From: Sandaracinus sp.
Lineage (GTDB): Bacteria; Myxococcota_A; Polyangia; Polyangiales; Houyiibacteriaceae
Direction: 5' to 3'
Assembly: GCA_020633125.1 (NCBI GenBank)
Contig: JACKEH010000008.1
Location: 76,061-140,060, forward strand
DNA length: 64,000 bases
Shown piece after piece: positions 24,332 through 33,570 of the stretch (within the stretch, counting starts at the first letter, position 1; the number at the start of each line of letters is the position of its first letter). Under the pieces are notes generated by a model. It saw only the letters and a list, made by a program, of their open reading frames with translations. It did not search any database and was not told where the DNA came from. The position numbers and the translations under genes are program-made.

Positions 24332-25576
24332 ATGCGCTGGACCCTCGCCCTCTTCGGGATGCTGACTTTCGGTTGTGTGAACGCCATCGGACCCGAAGGT
24401 CCGGCAGAAGAGTTCGCACCGAGCGACGGCATCCCTTCCGAGCTCACCCGTGCTCAACGCCGCGAACGCGCCGGACAGATTCGCGACGCCGCCGCCGCCA
24501 ACGGCATTCGTGCGGGCTGGCTCTTGGCGGGCATCGCGGACGCCGAGACGCAGATGTCGCATTGCTGGCGTGAGCTGACGTGGGCGTGCCAAGGGCCCTA
24601 CTCCGCCGACTGCGGTGGCCCGGTGGTGGCGGGTGCCGGCGACGGACCGTGCTCGATCCGTCAAGGTGGCCTCGGCATGTTCCAGTTCGACGCCGGGACC
24701 TTCGACGACACGCTGCGCCGAGAAGGCAACCGTGTGCTCTCGATCGCCGGAAACGTCGCCGCGGCCGTCGACTTCGTCGTGAACATGACGATTCAGAGCC
24801 GCTACGTCGCCGGCGTCTCCACGCGCGCCGAAGCGCTCGCGTGGCTCAACGGCGTCACGCCCGACAACGCGCGTTTCACGCCGTGGATTCAGACGGTCAC
24901 GCACTACTACAACGGCTGTCTGCCGAGCTACTCGTGTTACTCGCAGCGCTTTCGACACTACCGCGACAACGCGCTGGGCGTGTGGAACGAGATGGGTGGT
25001 GCCACGTTCTGGAACGCGACCGGAGCGAGCCCGGAGCCCGCGCTTCCGAGCTTTCCCGCCATCGAGGTCTATTGGGCACGCCAAGCGGACGGGCGCTACG
25101 AGCTGCGCGCCCTCGCGCCCGAAGCGGTGGAGCGCGTGGTCTACGTGGTCGACGGCTACACGATCGGCGAGTCGACTCGGCTCGAGGGCGAGAACTTCCC
25201 GACCTCCTACGTGTTCTCGGTCGAGCGCAACGAACGGAGGCTCGAGGTTCGAGGCTACGACGCGGACAACCGTCAAGTCGGGCTCGGGGTCGGGCTGCTC
25301 GACGTGACCGCAGGGACCGGCGTGTACGTGAAACAGATGGGCGAAGGGCTCTACGAGGTCGGGCTCGAACGTGCCCCGGAAGGGGTCGCGGCCATCTCGG
25401 TCCGCGTGGACGAACGCTTCGAGCTCACGGACCAGATCACGCGCGCGTCACGCTCGGAGCGCCTCGCGGTGCGCACACGGTTTTCGACGCTCGGAGAGCG
25501 CGGCTTCGCCATCACGACGTACGACACGAGCGGCGCGGTCCGAGGGACGCTGCGCCGCTCCTTCGTGTTGCGCTGA
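24332..25576 (+). CDS. Lysozyme-like lipoprotein, shared C-domain
   Basis: 414 residues from the ATG at 24332, with GGGAGG seven bases upstream. Signal peptide RWTLALFGMLTFGC. Residues about 50-235 look like a lysozyme/SLT fold: LLAGIADAETQMSHCW carries the candidate catalytic Glu, and GLGMFQFDAGTFDD resembles the G-L-x-Q block of transglycosylases. Four or more cysteines probably form disulphides. Residues about 245-414 match the C-terminal domain of the divergent VanY-like lipoprotein almost throughout (YWARQADGRYELRALAP, VYVKQMGEGLYE, SGAVRGTLRR). Likely a glycan-strand-cleaving partner of that peptidase. Confidence 0.7.
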   Translation: MRWTLALFGMLTFGCVNAIGPEGPAEEFAPSDGIPSELTRAQRRERAGQIRDAAAANGIRAGWLLAGIADAETQMSHCWRELTWACQGPYSADCGGPVVAGAGDGPCSIRQGGLGMFQFDAGTFDDTLRREGNRVLSIAGNVAAAVDFVVNMTIQSRYVAGVSTRAEALAWLNGVTPDNARFTPWIQTVTHYYNGCLPSYSCYSQRFRHYRDNALGVWNEMGGATFWNATGASPEPALPSFPAIEVYWARQADGRYELRALAPEAVERVVYVVDGYTIGESTRLEGENFPTSYVFSVERNERRLEVRGYDADNRQVGLGVGLLDVTAGTGVYVKQMGEGLYEVGLERAPEGVAAISVRVDERFELTDQITRASRSERLAVRTRFSTLGERGFAITTYDTSGAVRGTLRRSFVLR

Positions 25577-25585
25577 AGGCTTCGC

Positions 25586-26794
25586 TCAGCGCGCTGGCGC
25601 CAGCGCGTCGGACGGCGCCGGTGCTTCCGATGCTGGCGTATCCGACGCGGGAGTATCCGACGCGGGAGTATCCGACGCGGGCGTATCCGACGCGGGCGCA
25701 TCCGACGCGGGCGTGTCCGACGCCGGCACATCCGACCCCGTCTGCGGTCCGCCCGGCACCGACGACTCGGGAGCTCCGTACCCCGGAGGCGGCGTCGGCA
25801 CACCGGGGTCGGCCGGCGTCGCGTCGAGGCCGAAGTTGTGCTCCGCGGCCTCACGCTGCGCGCGGAGCAACTCGACCTGTCGCCGATGCTCGATCAACGC
25901 CTCGAGCGCGCGTTGGTAGCGTGGATGGGGATCGTCGCGAAGCGCCGCCCGCAACGCCGACTCGGCCGCACGAAAATGACGTTCCACGTCGCGCTCGAGC
26001 GACACGGGATCGAAACGCCGCGCCACCGACAACACGAAGTACACCCGCGCGCGTTTCTCCGGCTCGAGCGCGGTCACGGCCTCGTCGCGCGCCAACCGTT
26101 CGAGCGCCGCCCGTCCCTCGCGCCAGCGCCCCCCGCGAAGCTCCTCCACCGCCGCCTCGACCTCCGGCAGCGGCAAACGCGGCAACGCGACGCGCACCCG
26201 CTCCTCGCGTGTGTCCACCAGCCGCACGAGCCGGTCGCCGATTCGCGAGAACGCGCGCTCTCGCATGCGATCGTAGGTGCGCCCCTCTTCCTCTACACCG
26301 AAGCTCACGCGCTGAAGCGCTCGGCCCGTCGCGCCCTCGTGCACGCTCACCCGAAGCCGCACCTCGAGCACCGGCACGTCGTACGCGCTCCGCCGCTGCC
26401 GCGTGAAACAGCCCGACGGTCCGCACACCGTCTCCGGCCGTTCGTCGTAGCGAATGGCGTTGGTCTCGCGCACCCGCGCTTCGAGGATCACGACACCCAC
26501 CGCTCGACCGATGCGACCGCTCGTGCGCATCGCTTCGAGGTCGAGCGTCCGTACCCGACGCGCCTCGATTCCGCCGGCGGCGAGATGCCGCGCGAGCCGG
26601 TCCCCGAGCGCGATCGCGTCGAGCTCGTCGGCGGTCGCCACGAGCACGCTCGGAAAGGTGCGAAGCGGCACCGTCGCCGGCGTCGTGACGCGGGCCTCGA
26701 GGGTCGGTCCCCCACATCCGAGCGAGCACGCGATGACGACGAGCCAACCCGCGAGTCGCGCCGTCACGATCGTCCTCGGCGAAGGCATGTTCAT
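25586..26794 (-). CDS. Lipoprotein with DTPAS repeat tail
   Basis: 402 residues from the ATG at 26794, whose first bases overlap the mazG stop (ATGA), so translation is probably coupled. Signal peptide GWLVVIACSLGC. Residues about 35-330 are a basic, alpha/beta-like domain (PSVLVATADELDAIALGDR) with CGPSGC. The tail is Pro-rich and ends in about seven copies of the pentapeptide DTPAS, encoded by a 15-bp tandem repeat. Probably an envelope assembly or surface protein. The gene ends 9 bp from the convergent lysozyme-like gene. Confidence 0.65.
   Translation of the reverse strand: MNMPSPRTIVTARLAGWLVVIACSLGCGGPTLEARVTTPATVPLRTFPSVLVATADELDAIALGDRLARHLAAGGIEARRVRTLDLEAMRTSGRIGRAVGVVILEARVRETNAIRYDERPETVCGPSGCFTRQRRSAYDVPVLEVRLRVSVHEGATGRALQRVSFGVEEEGRTYDRMRERAFSRIGDRLVRLVDTREERVRVALPRLPLPEVEAAVEELRGGRWREGRAALERLARDEAVTALEPEKRARVYFVLSVARRFDPVSLERDVERHFRAAESALRAALRDDPHPRYQRALEALIEHRRQVELLRAQREAAEHNFGLDATPADPGVPTPPPGYGAPESSVPGGPQTGSDVPASDTPASDAPASDTPASDTPASDTPASDTPASEAPAPSDALAPAR
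25628..25735. repeat. 15-bp coding tandem repeat
   Basis: About seven copies of a 15-bp unit (consensus TCCGACGCGGGAGTA) inside the 3' end of the lipoprotein gene. Each encodes Asp-Thr-Pro-Ala-Ser or Asp-Ala-Pro-Ala-Ser on the minus strand. Copy number could vary by slippage and alter tail length. Confidence 0.8.
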
Positions 26795-27570
26795 TCGGCG
26801 CGCTTGGCCTCCTGCCAGAGCACGTCGAGCTTCTCGGCGTCGAGCGCACGAAGCTCCGTCCCGGCCGCCTCGGCCGCGAGCTCGGCGCGCCGAAACCGAC
26901 CGGAGAAACGATCGAGCGCACGACGCAGCGCGGCCTCGGGGTCGACGCCGAGCTTTCGACCGAAGCTCGCGAGCGCGAAGAGCAAATCCCCGAGCTCGGC
27001 CTCGATGCGCTCCGACACTCCACTCGCGACCGCTTCGTCGAGCTCGGCGAGCTCCTCGTCGACCTTCGCACGCACGCCCGCCGCGTCGGGCCAATCGAAG
27101 CCGTGCGCCGCGGCCTTCTCCCCGACGCGCCACGCGCGCAACAACGCCGGGAGCGAGACGGGCACGCCCCCGAGGGCGCCGCGACTCTTCTTCTCCTTCG
27201 ACTTCTGGGCCTCCCAGCGCGCGAGCGCTTCGGCGCCTCCGCCGCTCGGCTTCTCGTCGCCGAACACCCACGGGTGACGACGGACCATCTTGTCGGCGAT
27301 GCCGCTCACCACGTCGTCGATGCCGAACCAACGCTTCGCGCTCGCGAGCTCCGAGAGGAACACGACCTGGAAGAGCAGGTCGCCGAGCTCCTCACGCAGC
27401 GGCTCGGCCTCGCCGCGGTCGATGGCCTCGACGACCTCGTGCGCCTCCTCGACGACGTAGGGTCGCAGCGTGTCCAGCGTCTGCTCTTTGTCCCAAGGGC
27501 AGCCTTCGGGACCGAGGAGGGTCCGCATCACGTCGACCAGCTTCGGAAGGCTGGCACCGTCTTCGCTCAT
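26791..27570 (-). CDS. mazG: MazG nucleoside triphosphate pyrophosphohydrolase
   Basis: 259 residues from the ATG at 27570 (the E. coli protein has 263). Two tandem MazG domains are visible. The first has LLGPEGCPWDKEQT, VEEAHEVVEAID and EELGDLLFQVVFLSELA. The second has KVDEELAELDEAVASG and EAELGDLLFALASFGRKLG. The EExxE and ExxD residues bind Mg2+. The enzyme removes pyrophosphate from (d)NTPs, cleaning the pool and influencing ppGpp. It is cytoplasmic and cotranslated with the downstream lipoprotein gene. Confidence 0.93.
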   Translation of the reverse strand: MSEDGASLPKLVDVMRTLLGPEGCPWDKEQTLDTLRPYVVEEAHEVVEAIDRGEAEPLREELGDLLFQVVFLSELASAKRWFGIDDVVSGIADKMVRRHPWVFGDEKPSGGGAEALARWEAQKSKEKKSRGALGGVPVSLPALLRAWRVGEKAAAHGFDWPDAAGVRAKVDEELAELDEAVASGVSERIEAELGDLLFALASFGRKLGVDPEAALRRALDRFSGRFRRAELAAEAAGTELRALDAEKLDVLWQEAKRAE

Positions 27571-27616
27571 GAGGCGCATGGTGTCGCAACGTCGGCGGCG
27601 ACCCAAGCCGAAGGCT

Positions 27617-28723
27617 TCAGCCGTGCGACACGGAGCGTGCGTAGCGACCGCGGACCAAGAGAGGCTCGCCGTCGACCACCACGTCGAGGCGCCGGCCGAG
27701 GGCCGCGACCATCGACGAGGCGCTCCACCCGGCTCCGGTGTGCTCCGGGCAGCTGTACCCGAGCACGAGGTGCAACCCCGGCATCTTCAGGTCCTGAAGC
27801 ATCGCGCCAATCGGCGTGAGCACGTTCAGGTTGGTCCCGAACGCGACTTGCCCGAGGCGACGCCCCTGCGGGTCGGCGTCGGCGGCGCGCCAGATCGCTT
27901 CCGCGTCGGGGCCCTCCACTTCCACGAGCGAGCCGCGATGGAAACGGAGAACGTGCGGCGCACGGATCGCCGTTCCGTCGTGCAACCACACCCCTCCGTC
28001 GGCGCGGTAGGCGCCCTCGGCTCGTGCGGGACACGTGACGACCTCGCCACCGGGCAGGTTCGAAAACCCCGGCTTGCGCAGCCATCCGCTGCCGTTGTGC
28101 CAACGCGCGGAGTCGTCGAGATCGACCCGAAGCGTGCAGCCCAACCCGGAGTCGACGTCGATGCGGCGTGCCCGCGCCAGGCGTTGCCGGAGTCGTTCGC
28201 CGACCTGGTGCACCTCGCTCCAATCGGAACGAAGGCTCTGCCGCATCATCGCCTCGGACACCCCGACCATGTGCGCGTGACGTCGGCGGCCGGGCAGCGT
28301 GCAGACCCGGCGTCGGAACTCGGCGTCGAGACCCCCGACGGTGCCCACCATGACCGAACCGTCCGCTTCGGCGAGGTGGGACTCGAGCCGGCCGCGAAAC
28401 GGAAGCGATCGCGAGATCGCCATGTCCACGAGGTACGTCCGGGTCTCGAGTCCGAGCTCCACCGCGGCGGCGAGCAACGCGCGCCCGAACGACTCGCAAC
28501 CGACTTCGACCACGAGGACGACGAGCTGCCCGCTCGACAAACCGAGGGCGTTCTCCAAGACCGCGCGCGCAGGATCGGCCAACGAGAGGTCAGGCGGGTA
28601 CGCCGCCAGATGCGTCTCGGCATCCTGGCTGACCGTGATGCTGTCGCGGCGAACGCGCTGCGAGCGGCGCTCCCCGCTCGAGATCAGGTCGGCGCCCGCC
28701 TCCTTTTCCCGCTCCGCTCCCAT
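27617..28723 (-). CDS. M29 aminopeptidase-like protein
   Basis: 368 residues from the ATG at 28723. The C-terminal half has NLPGGEVVTCP (about 222), GTNLNVLTPIGAML and LHLVLGYSCPEHTGAGW, which match the PGGEV, E/G-x-GTN and H-x-A-x-G blocks of M29 (AmpS) aminopeptidases. The usual later H-x-D block is replaced by SASSMVAALG, so the metal site may be altered or incomplete. The N-terminal region has the family's first domain (VVLVVEVGCESFGRALL). It is cytoplasmic, either a true peptidase or a relative with another role. It lies 46 bp upstream of mazG on the same strand. Confidence 0.6.
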   Translation of the reverse strand: MGAEREKEAGADLISSGERRSQRVRRDSITVSQDAETHLAAYPPDLSLADPARAVLENALGLSSGQLVVLVVEVGCESFGRALLAAAVELGLETRTYLVDMAISRSLPFRGRLESHLAEADGSVMVGTVGGLDAEFRRRVCTLPGRRRHAHMVGVSEAMMRQSLRSDWSEVHQVGERLRQRLARARRIDVDSGLGCTLRVDLDDSARWHNGSGWLRKPGFSNLPGGEVVTCPARAEGAYRADGGVWLHDGTAIRAPHVLRFHRGSLVEVEGPDAEAIWRAADADPQGRRLGQVAFGTNLNVLTPIGAMLQDLKMPGLHLVLGYSCPEHTGAGWSASSMVAALGRRLDVVVDGEPLLVRGRYARSVSHG

Positions 28724-28894
28724 GGGCGAACCCTATCGCGAATTTGATTCACGACAGAAGAGGGAAAGACACCGATTCTTTCGAAGAAAAACGGTCGTGA
28801 GACCTCGAAACTCCGGGATCTCACGAAAATGCCGCTCTCACAAAAACTCCCCGAAGTGGGGCATTCCACGACAAGCACGACCACCGAACGTGGC
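28724..28894. other. AT-richer spacer
   Basis: 171 bases, clearly richer in A+T than the surroundings (runs such as TTTCGAAGAAAAACGG and CACAAAAACTCC). It separates the caspase-like gene's stop from the M29-like gene's start, so it probably contains the promoter of the M29-like/mazG/lipoprotein operon. A short CCCC-GAAGT-GGGG hairpin near 28849 could end the upstream gene. Confidence 0.45.
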
Positions 28895-30181
28895 TCAACC
28901 CATGTCGCCGCCGAAGATCCGCTTCTCGAGGAGGTCGGCGTAGTCGGACACCTGGTAGACGAGCGCCGCGATGTCCGCGTCTCGCACACGCGCCAGCGGC
29001 AAGAAACCCTGCGTGACGATGCGCGGCATCTCCTTCTCACCAGCGACCAAGTGGACGCGCGCGTAGCGGTTGCGGTCGATGCCGGCCAAGAGCATCGGCA
29101 GATCCACCACGTTGGAGAGCTCGCCGACGTCGCATTCGACGCCGAGCAAGAGCTCACCCTCGCAATACGCTTCCATGCCGTCGAGCACGAAGATCTTCGC
29201 TTTGTGCCAGCGCTTGCGGCCCTGGGCTTCCTGGCCGAGTGGGACGTCCATCTCGACGCAATGCGCCGGATCGCGCGAGGGCGTGATGCGCGCGCTCAAC
29301 ATCGCCACGACCCCGTCCAGGCGGCTGCTGAGGTCCGCGCTGCGCCCGACGCCCGCCGCGGGCGCCAGCGGCGAATGACGCACCTCGACCTCGGCGGGAA
29401 CCGGGGCGTCGCCGAGCAAGTAGCGACGAATGAGATCGTCGAGATCGTTCTCGGTGGCTTCGTCCGCAGTGAGGAAGTCGACTGCGCGATCGATGGTGAC
29501 GGGACGCCCCCAACCCACCACGAGCGGACGTCCGCCGAGCGCCTTTCGCCACGTCCGCGAGGTCGCGCCGGTGTAGCAAGCCGCGAAGACCATCAGCTTC
29601 AGACCGGGATGCACGCTCGCCGGATCGACCTCGCTCGGCGCGACCTTTCCGCCGTCGCAGGTCTCGACCGCGCCGTCTTCGTGGCCGTGCGCGAGCCAGA
29701 ACACGCCCGCCGGCGCCAAGCCCGGCGCGTCGGGCGCGTTGCCCTGGATGGCGCCGAGGAAGTCCTCCCGCACGGCTTCTTCGTCGACGACGACCGTGAA
29801 GCCCGCTTGGCGCAAGACCTCGACGTCGTCGTCGATGTGCTCGCGTGCCTTCGCGAAGAGCATCCGATCGTTGGGCGAGTGAATCTTCAACCCGAAGAGG
29901 AACGAGAAGACACGGCCGTCGCCGATGCCCGAGGCCAACGGCGGCAACACCCAACGCTTGTCGGGGTTGTCGGCCCGCCGTCCTTCCGACCATGCCTTGA
30001 TCGGCTTCGCGCCGCCCCACCCTTCCGGCATCACGGGCGGTCCCTTCGGAGGTGAGGGCGGCTCGGGGGCCGGCACTGCAGCCGCCGGCGGAGCCGCTGG
30101 AGGTGTGGCCGGCGCTGCGGCCGGCGCGTCGAGGGCTCCGGGCGCGGGTGCGCCGTCGGGCTTCTTGCTCCACGTCGTCAT
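28895..30181 (-). CDS. Caspase/CHAT-like cysteine protease candidate
   Basis: 428 residues. After an Ala/Pro-rich N-terminal about 50 residues, a caspase-fold core is suggested by VFWLAHGHEDG (His at about 163-165) followed by KLMVFAACYTGAT (Cys at about 198). This is the same order and spacing as the His-Cys dyad of metacaspases and CHAT proteases (GHG ... DACxSG). The C-terminal half is beta-rich with no recognised domain. No signal peptide. A small gene (30339-30728) lies upstream on the same strand with a hairpin between. Such proteases often act in regulated death or defence; that is inference. Confidence 0.5.
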   Translation of the reverse strand: MTTWSKKPDGAPAPGALDAPAAAPATPPAAPPAAAVPAPEPPSPPKGPPVMPEGWGGAKPIKAWSEGRRADNPDKRWVLPPLASGIGDGRVFSFLFGLKIHSPNDRMLFAKAREHIDDDVEVLRQAGFTVVVDEEAVREDFLGAIQGNAPDAPGLAPAGVFWLAHGHEDGAVETCDGGKVAPSEVDPASVHPGLKLMVFAACYTGATSRTWRKALGGRPLVVGWGRPVTIDRAVDFLTADEATENDLDDLIRRYLLGDAPVPAEVEVRHSPLAPAAGVGRSADLSSRLDGVVAMLSARITPSRDPAHCVEMDVPLGQEAQGRKRWHKAKIFVLDGMEAYCEGELLLGVECDVGELSNVVDLPMLLAGIDRNRYARVHLVAGEKEMPRIVTQGFLPLARVRDADIAALVYQVSDYADLLEKRIFGGDMG

Positions 30182-30279
30182 CGAATCCCTCCTGCTCGCG
30201 ATCGGCTACGCCCGTCGCGCCCCAGTCTTCCTTGCCGAATCGCACCCACGACTCCCGAGCGCAGACCACAAACACGCGA

Positions 30280-30301
30280 GCCCCTCGCGTAGACGAGGGG
30301 C
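30280..30301 (-). terminator. Hairpin between small gene and caspase-like gene
   Basis: 8-bp perfect stem GCCCCTCG / CGAGGGGC with CGTAGA loop, about 40 nt after the small gene's stop. It could terminate or attenuate read-through into the caspase-like gene. Confidence 0.5.
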
Positions 30302-30338
30302 CCGGGCGTTCCTGGCGCTCGCGCGCTCGGAACGAAGC

Positions 30339-30728
30339 TCAGAACTGGTCCGCCCCTCCGGCGAACTCTTGTTCGAGCTTGTCCGCCGTGCTGGCGACGA
30401 CGTGCAGCGGGAGCTCGAACTCCTCGATGTCCATCGTGCCCATCTGCACGCTGTAGCGGACGATGTAGATTTCACCGTCGAGCGCGAGCGCACCGACGGC
30501 GAACTGGTAGTTCTTCCGTAGGGCGACCTCGGGTGACATCTGACTGAGCTTGCAGGCGGCGCTGGCGAAATCGCACCACTCGCGGTTCATGGCTTCGAAC
30601 TTCGAGACGATCACCGCCTGCAGACGTCGGTTCTCGTACTCGAAGACGAGCTTGAAGCTGTTCTCACGGTCGTCCGCGAGCTTGTACTTCGAGCGTGCAA
30701 ATTCCTGGACTTCGGCCCACGTCGGCAT
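30339..30728 (-). CDS. Small conserved-type protein, YbjN/chaperone-like
   Basis: 129 residues from the ATG at 30728. It is acidic with no signal peptide. The layout (NSFKLVFEYENRRLQAVIVSKF, then YQFAVGALALDGEIYIVRYSV, then a C-terminal amphipathic helix ADKLEQEF) resembles small alpha/beta proteins of the YbjN or type III chaperone fold. The resemblance is one of shape, not motif. It precedes the caspase-like gene and may be its partner or regulator. Confidence 0.5.
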   Translation of the reverse strand: MPTWAEVQEFARSKYKLADDRENSFKLVFEYENRRLQAVIVSKFEAMNREWCDFASAACKLSQMSPEVALRKNYQFAVGALALDGEIYIVRYSVQMGTMDIEEFELPLHVVASTADKLEQEFAGGADQF

Positions 30729-30910
30729 GTGCTTGACCCCCTTGATCGGTTCGGGAGCCTGGAGGCTATCAACAGCGAGCCACCGGCTTCAATAGTGCTC
30801 GTCACGTGGGCGAACGACGCTCGAAAGACGTTCCCGTTCCCGGACGACGGCGAGGAGAAACGCCACGCAGCGCGCCCCGACGGCGACAGGTCGACCCGAC
30901 GAAGCCTCGC

Positions 30911-32553
30911 TCAATACCGCGTGGGCTCGGTGAAGGTCGTGTCCTCCACCAGGTACTGCACACGGCGTCCGTCGCGGTTGAGCACACAATCGCCGCTCGC
31001 GAGAAGGCGACGAAGCGCGAGCTGCGCGGTGCGCACGCTCACGTCCAGCTCCTGCGCGGCTTGGCGCGTGGTGATGCCACCGTGGCGAGCGATCACACGA
31101 AGCAGGCGATCTTCGACGTGCTCCACGCAGCGAGGATCGGGGAGCACCAGGCCGCCGTGCGGCTCGAGGCGAAGCCGGCCCGCGTGCCGATGCACCGTCG
31201 CGGCCTCCTCGACGCGCGCCCGCATGCGGTGGACGAGCACGTCGAGAATGCCCGCGTGCAGCGCGGAGACGAACTCGAACTCGTACGCCTTCTCGAAGAG
31301 TGTCGCGTCCGAGAGGCCCTCTTCGCCCGCGAGCGCCAACGCGGCGATCGCGGTGTCCACGCGGCCTCGGCGAAGACGCGTGCGCTCGAGCCGCACGAGC
31401 GAGGGATCGTCGCCGAGCAAGGGCACCGCCACACGGAGGATGCGGCGCGGCACGGCCCCGGGTCGGCACACCACGCTCGCGATCGTCGAGTCCGCGGGGC
31501 CGTCCGGTGGACCGACGATCCCGTGCAGACCTGCGGGCGTCTCGTCCACGTCACCGCGCGCCCACGCCTGCACGTTGGCGGGCAACGCCTCGAGCGCGAC
31601 GTCTGGATCGAGCGCCGCCGCCAACGCCGCGGCTTCCGTGGCCATGTCGGCGAACCCGCCCACCTCGACGAGCACGACGTCCCGGGCGCCGTCCGCAGCC
31701 GCCCGATCGCCCGAGTGGGCGCCGGCCAACCAGCGCAGCAGCCCACGGGCGGCGCGCGTCGAGGGACGGTCCGGCGCATCCGCCAAGCCGAGATCCACGT
31801 CCGGACCGCGCTCGGCGGCCGGGCGCCAACCCGCGAGCGATCGCTCCCAACGCAGCCAGCCTTGCCAGACCGGCGGCGCCAGCGGGCCGATCGACGCGAG
31901 GATACGCGTGGCGAGGTGCGGACGGCCGCCGCGACGGCGAACCCGCGCGAGCACCAAGCTCGCCAGAATGCGTTCGGCGCGAAGCCCTTCGGTGCGCGCC
32001 ATGCGCGAGGCGCGACGCGCCATGCCGGTGGCCGCCTCGACGTCGCCGAGGGTCAGTGACGCCATCGCGCGGAGCAGCGTCGCGTCGATCACGAGCGACG
32101 CGTCTTGGGCCTGCGCGCCCTCGGCGTAGAGCGCCTTGCCCTCCGCCTCGAGCCCCGTGACGTCGCCGCGCAGCAAGCGCCCCCACGACTCGGCGCGGCG
32201 AAGCGTCCGCTCGGCCGCGACGTCGTCCTTCGCGAGCTCGGCGTGAATCGCACGAAGGGCCACGAGGGCGGGCTCGTCCCAGGTCACCAGCGCCGCGCGC
32301 TCGGCGTGCGCACACGCGAGTGCTGCCGCAGCCCGAGCGGGCGCGACCTCCGATCGGAAGCGCGCGATCTCGTCCGGCGTCGGCACCGCGGAGCCTGGCT
32401 CCACCAGGGCGCGAGCCGCTCGATCGCGATCGTCCACGCCGCGGCGAGCGGTCCTTCCGCCGCTTTGAGCGAAGCCCACGGGCTCTCCAGGCCGCGGAAC
32501 GCGCCTCGACAAACTGCCTCGTGTAGCTCTCGTCCCGTGGTCTCGACGTCCAT
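30911..32553 (-). pseudogene. Winged-helix regulator, frameshifted near N-terminus
   Basis: The main frame (30911 to about 32420) is a long Ala/Arg-rich helical region with TPR-like character. It ends in a DeoR-type winged helix (HGGITTRQAAQELDVSVRTAQLALRRLL written in shorter pieces: HGGITTRQAAQELD, then VSVRTAQLALRRLL). The natural start MDVETTGRELHEAV lies in another frame at 32553. The two frames meet between about 32400 and 32430, so one base is missing or extra there. With that corrected it would be an about 545-residue cytoplasmic transcription regulator. It is divergent from the Ser/Thr kinase gene across a 41-bp promoter gap. Confidence 0.6.
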
Positions 32554-32594
32554 GGCCCTCACCGGGTGCGCGCGTAGAGGGTACAGTATCGCCG

Positions 32595-33570
32595 ATGGCG
32601 CAGAGTCGTGGATATCGACACTTGCTCGAGCTGGCCAGCGGAGGGGTCGGCACGGTGCATGTCGCGATCCGTCGGGACGACCCGGAGCGAACGTTGGTCG
32701 CGGTCAAACGGCTGCACGCGAACCTTCGCGACGACCCCCGCGCCCGCCGCACGCTGACGGCGGAGGCCGAGCTCGCGGGCGGCGTCAAACATCCGAACGT
32801 CCTGCGGGTGCTCGAGACCGGCGAGGACTCCGACGGCCCCTACCTCGCGATGGAGTACGTCGAAGGCTGCTCGCTCGCGCAGCTCGTGGCGCACGTCCGC
32901 GCCGCCGACGAAGAGGTGCCGCTGCAGATCGCCGTCGACATCGCGCGGCAGATGGCGCTCGGCCTCCACGCGATTCACGAGCAGGTGGGTGGCTTGATGG
33001 TCGTGCACCGGGACGTGTCGCCGCAGAACGTGCTCATCGGCTACGAGGGCACCGTTCGGGTGGCGGACTTCGGCATCGCCAAACCGCTCAACCCGCTCGA
33101 GGACGTCACGAGCGACACCTCGACCGGGCTGCTCAAGGGCAAGGTCGGGTACATGGCGCCGGAGCAGCTTCGCTTCGAGACGCCAGACCGTCGCGCGGAT
33201 CTCTTCGCGCTCGGCGTGGTGCTCTGGGAGCTGCTCGCGGGTCGCCGGCTCTACCACGGCCACGACGGTACCGAGGGTGCGCGACGCATCCTTCACGAAC
33301 CGCCGCCCGACATCGGCGACGAACGTGAGGACGCGCCGCCCGAGATCGTGCAAGTGCTCTTCGAGCTGCTCGCGAAGAGCCGCCGCGCGCCCGCCGACCG
33401 CCGCGGTGGTCGCCGACCGACTGCGGGTGTGCGGCGAGCTCTTGGCCGCCGAAGAGGGCCCGGTGCACGTCGGTGACTACACGGGCTCGTTCTTCGAGCG
33501 CGAGCGAGGCCAACGACGCGCGACGATCGCGCGCGCGCTCGAGCGTTCGCAGGCGCTCGATCTCGGCGCG
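32595..33570 (+). pseudogene. Ser/Thr protein kinase, frameshifted
   Basis: The kinase domain reads cleanly to about residue 260: glycine loop GGVGTVHVA, VAVKRLH (Lys), MVVHRDVSPQNVLIG (catalytic Asp), VADFGIAK, and the APE motif GYMAPEQL. Near 33375 the frame shifts; the continuation (ARPPTAAVVADRLRVCGEL, GDYTGSFFERERGQRR) is in the next frame. No start codon is visible between this C-terminus and the domain at 33571, so the two may be one protein. Soluble, myxobacterial-type kinase; substrate unknown. It is divergent from the regulator at 30911-32553. Confidence 0.75.

Noticed and set aside
24580..26406. 608-residue plus-strand ORF
   Set aside because: It is a shifted frame of the lysozyme-like gene continuing antisense to the DTPAS lipoprotein, with low-complexity composition.
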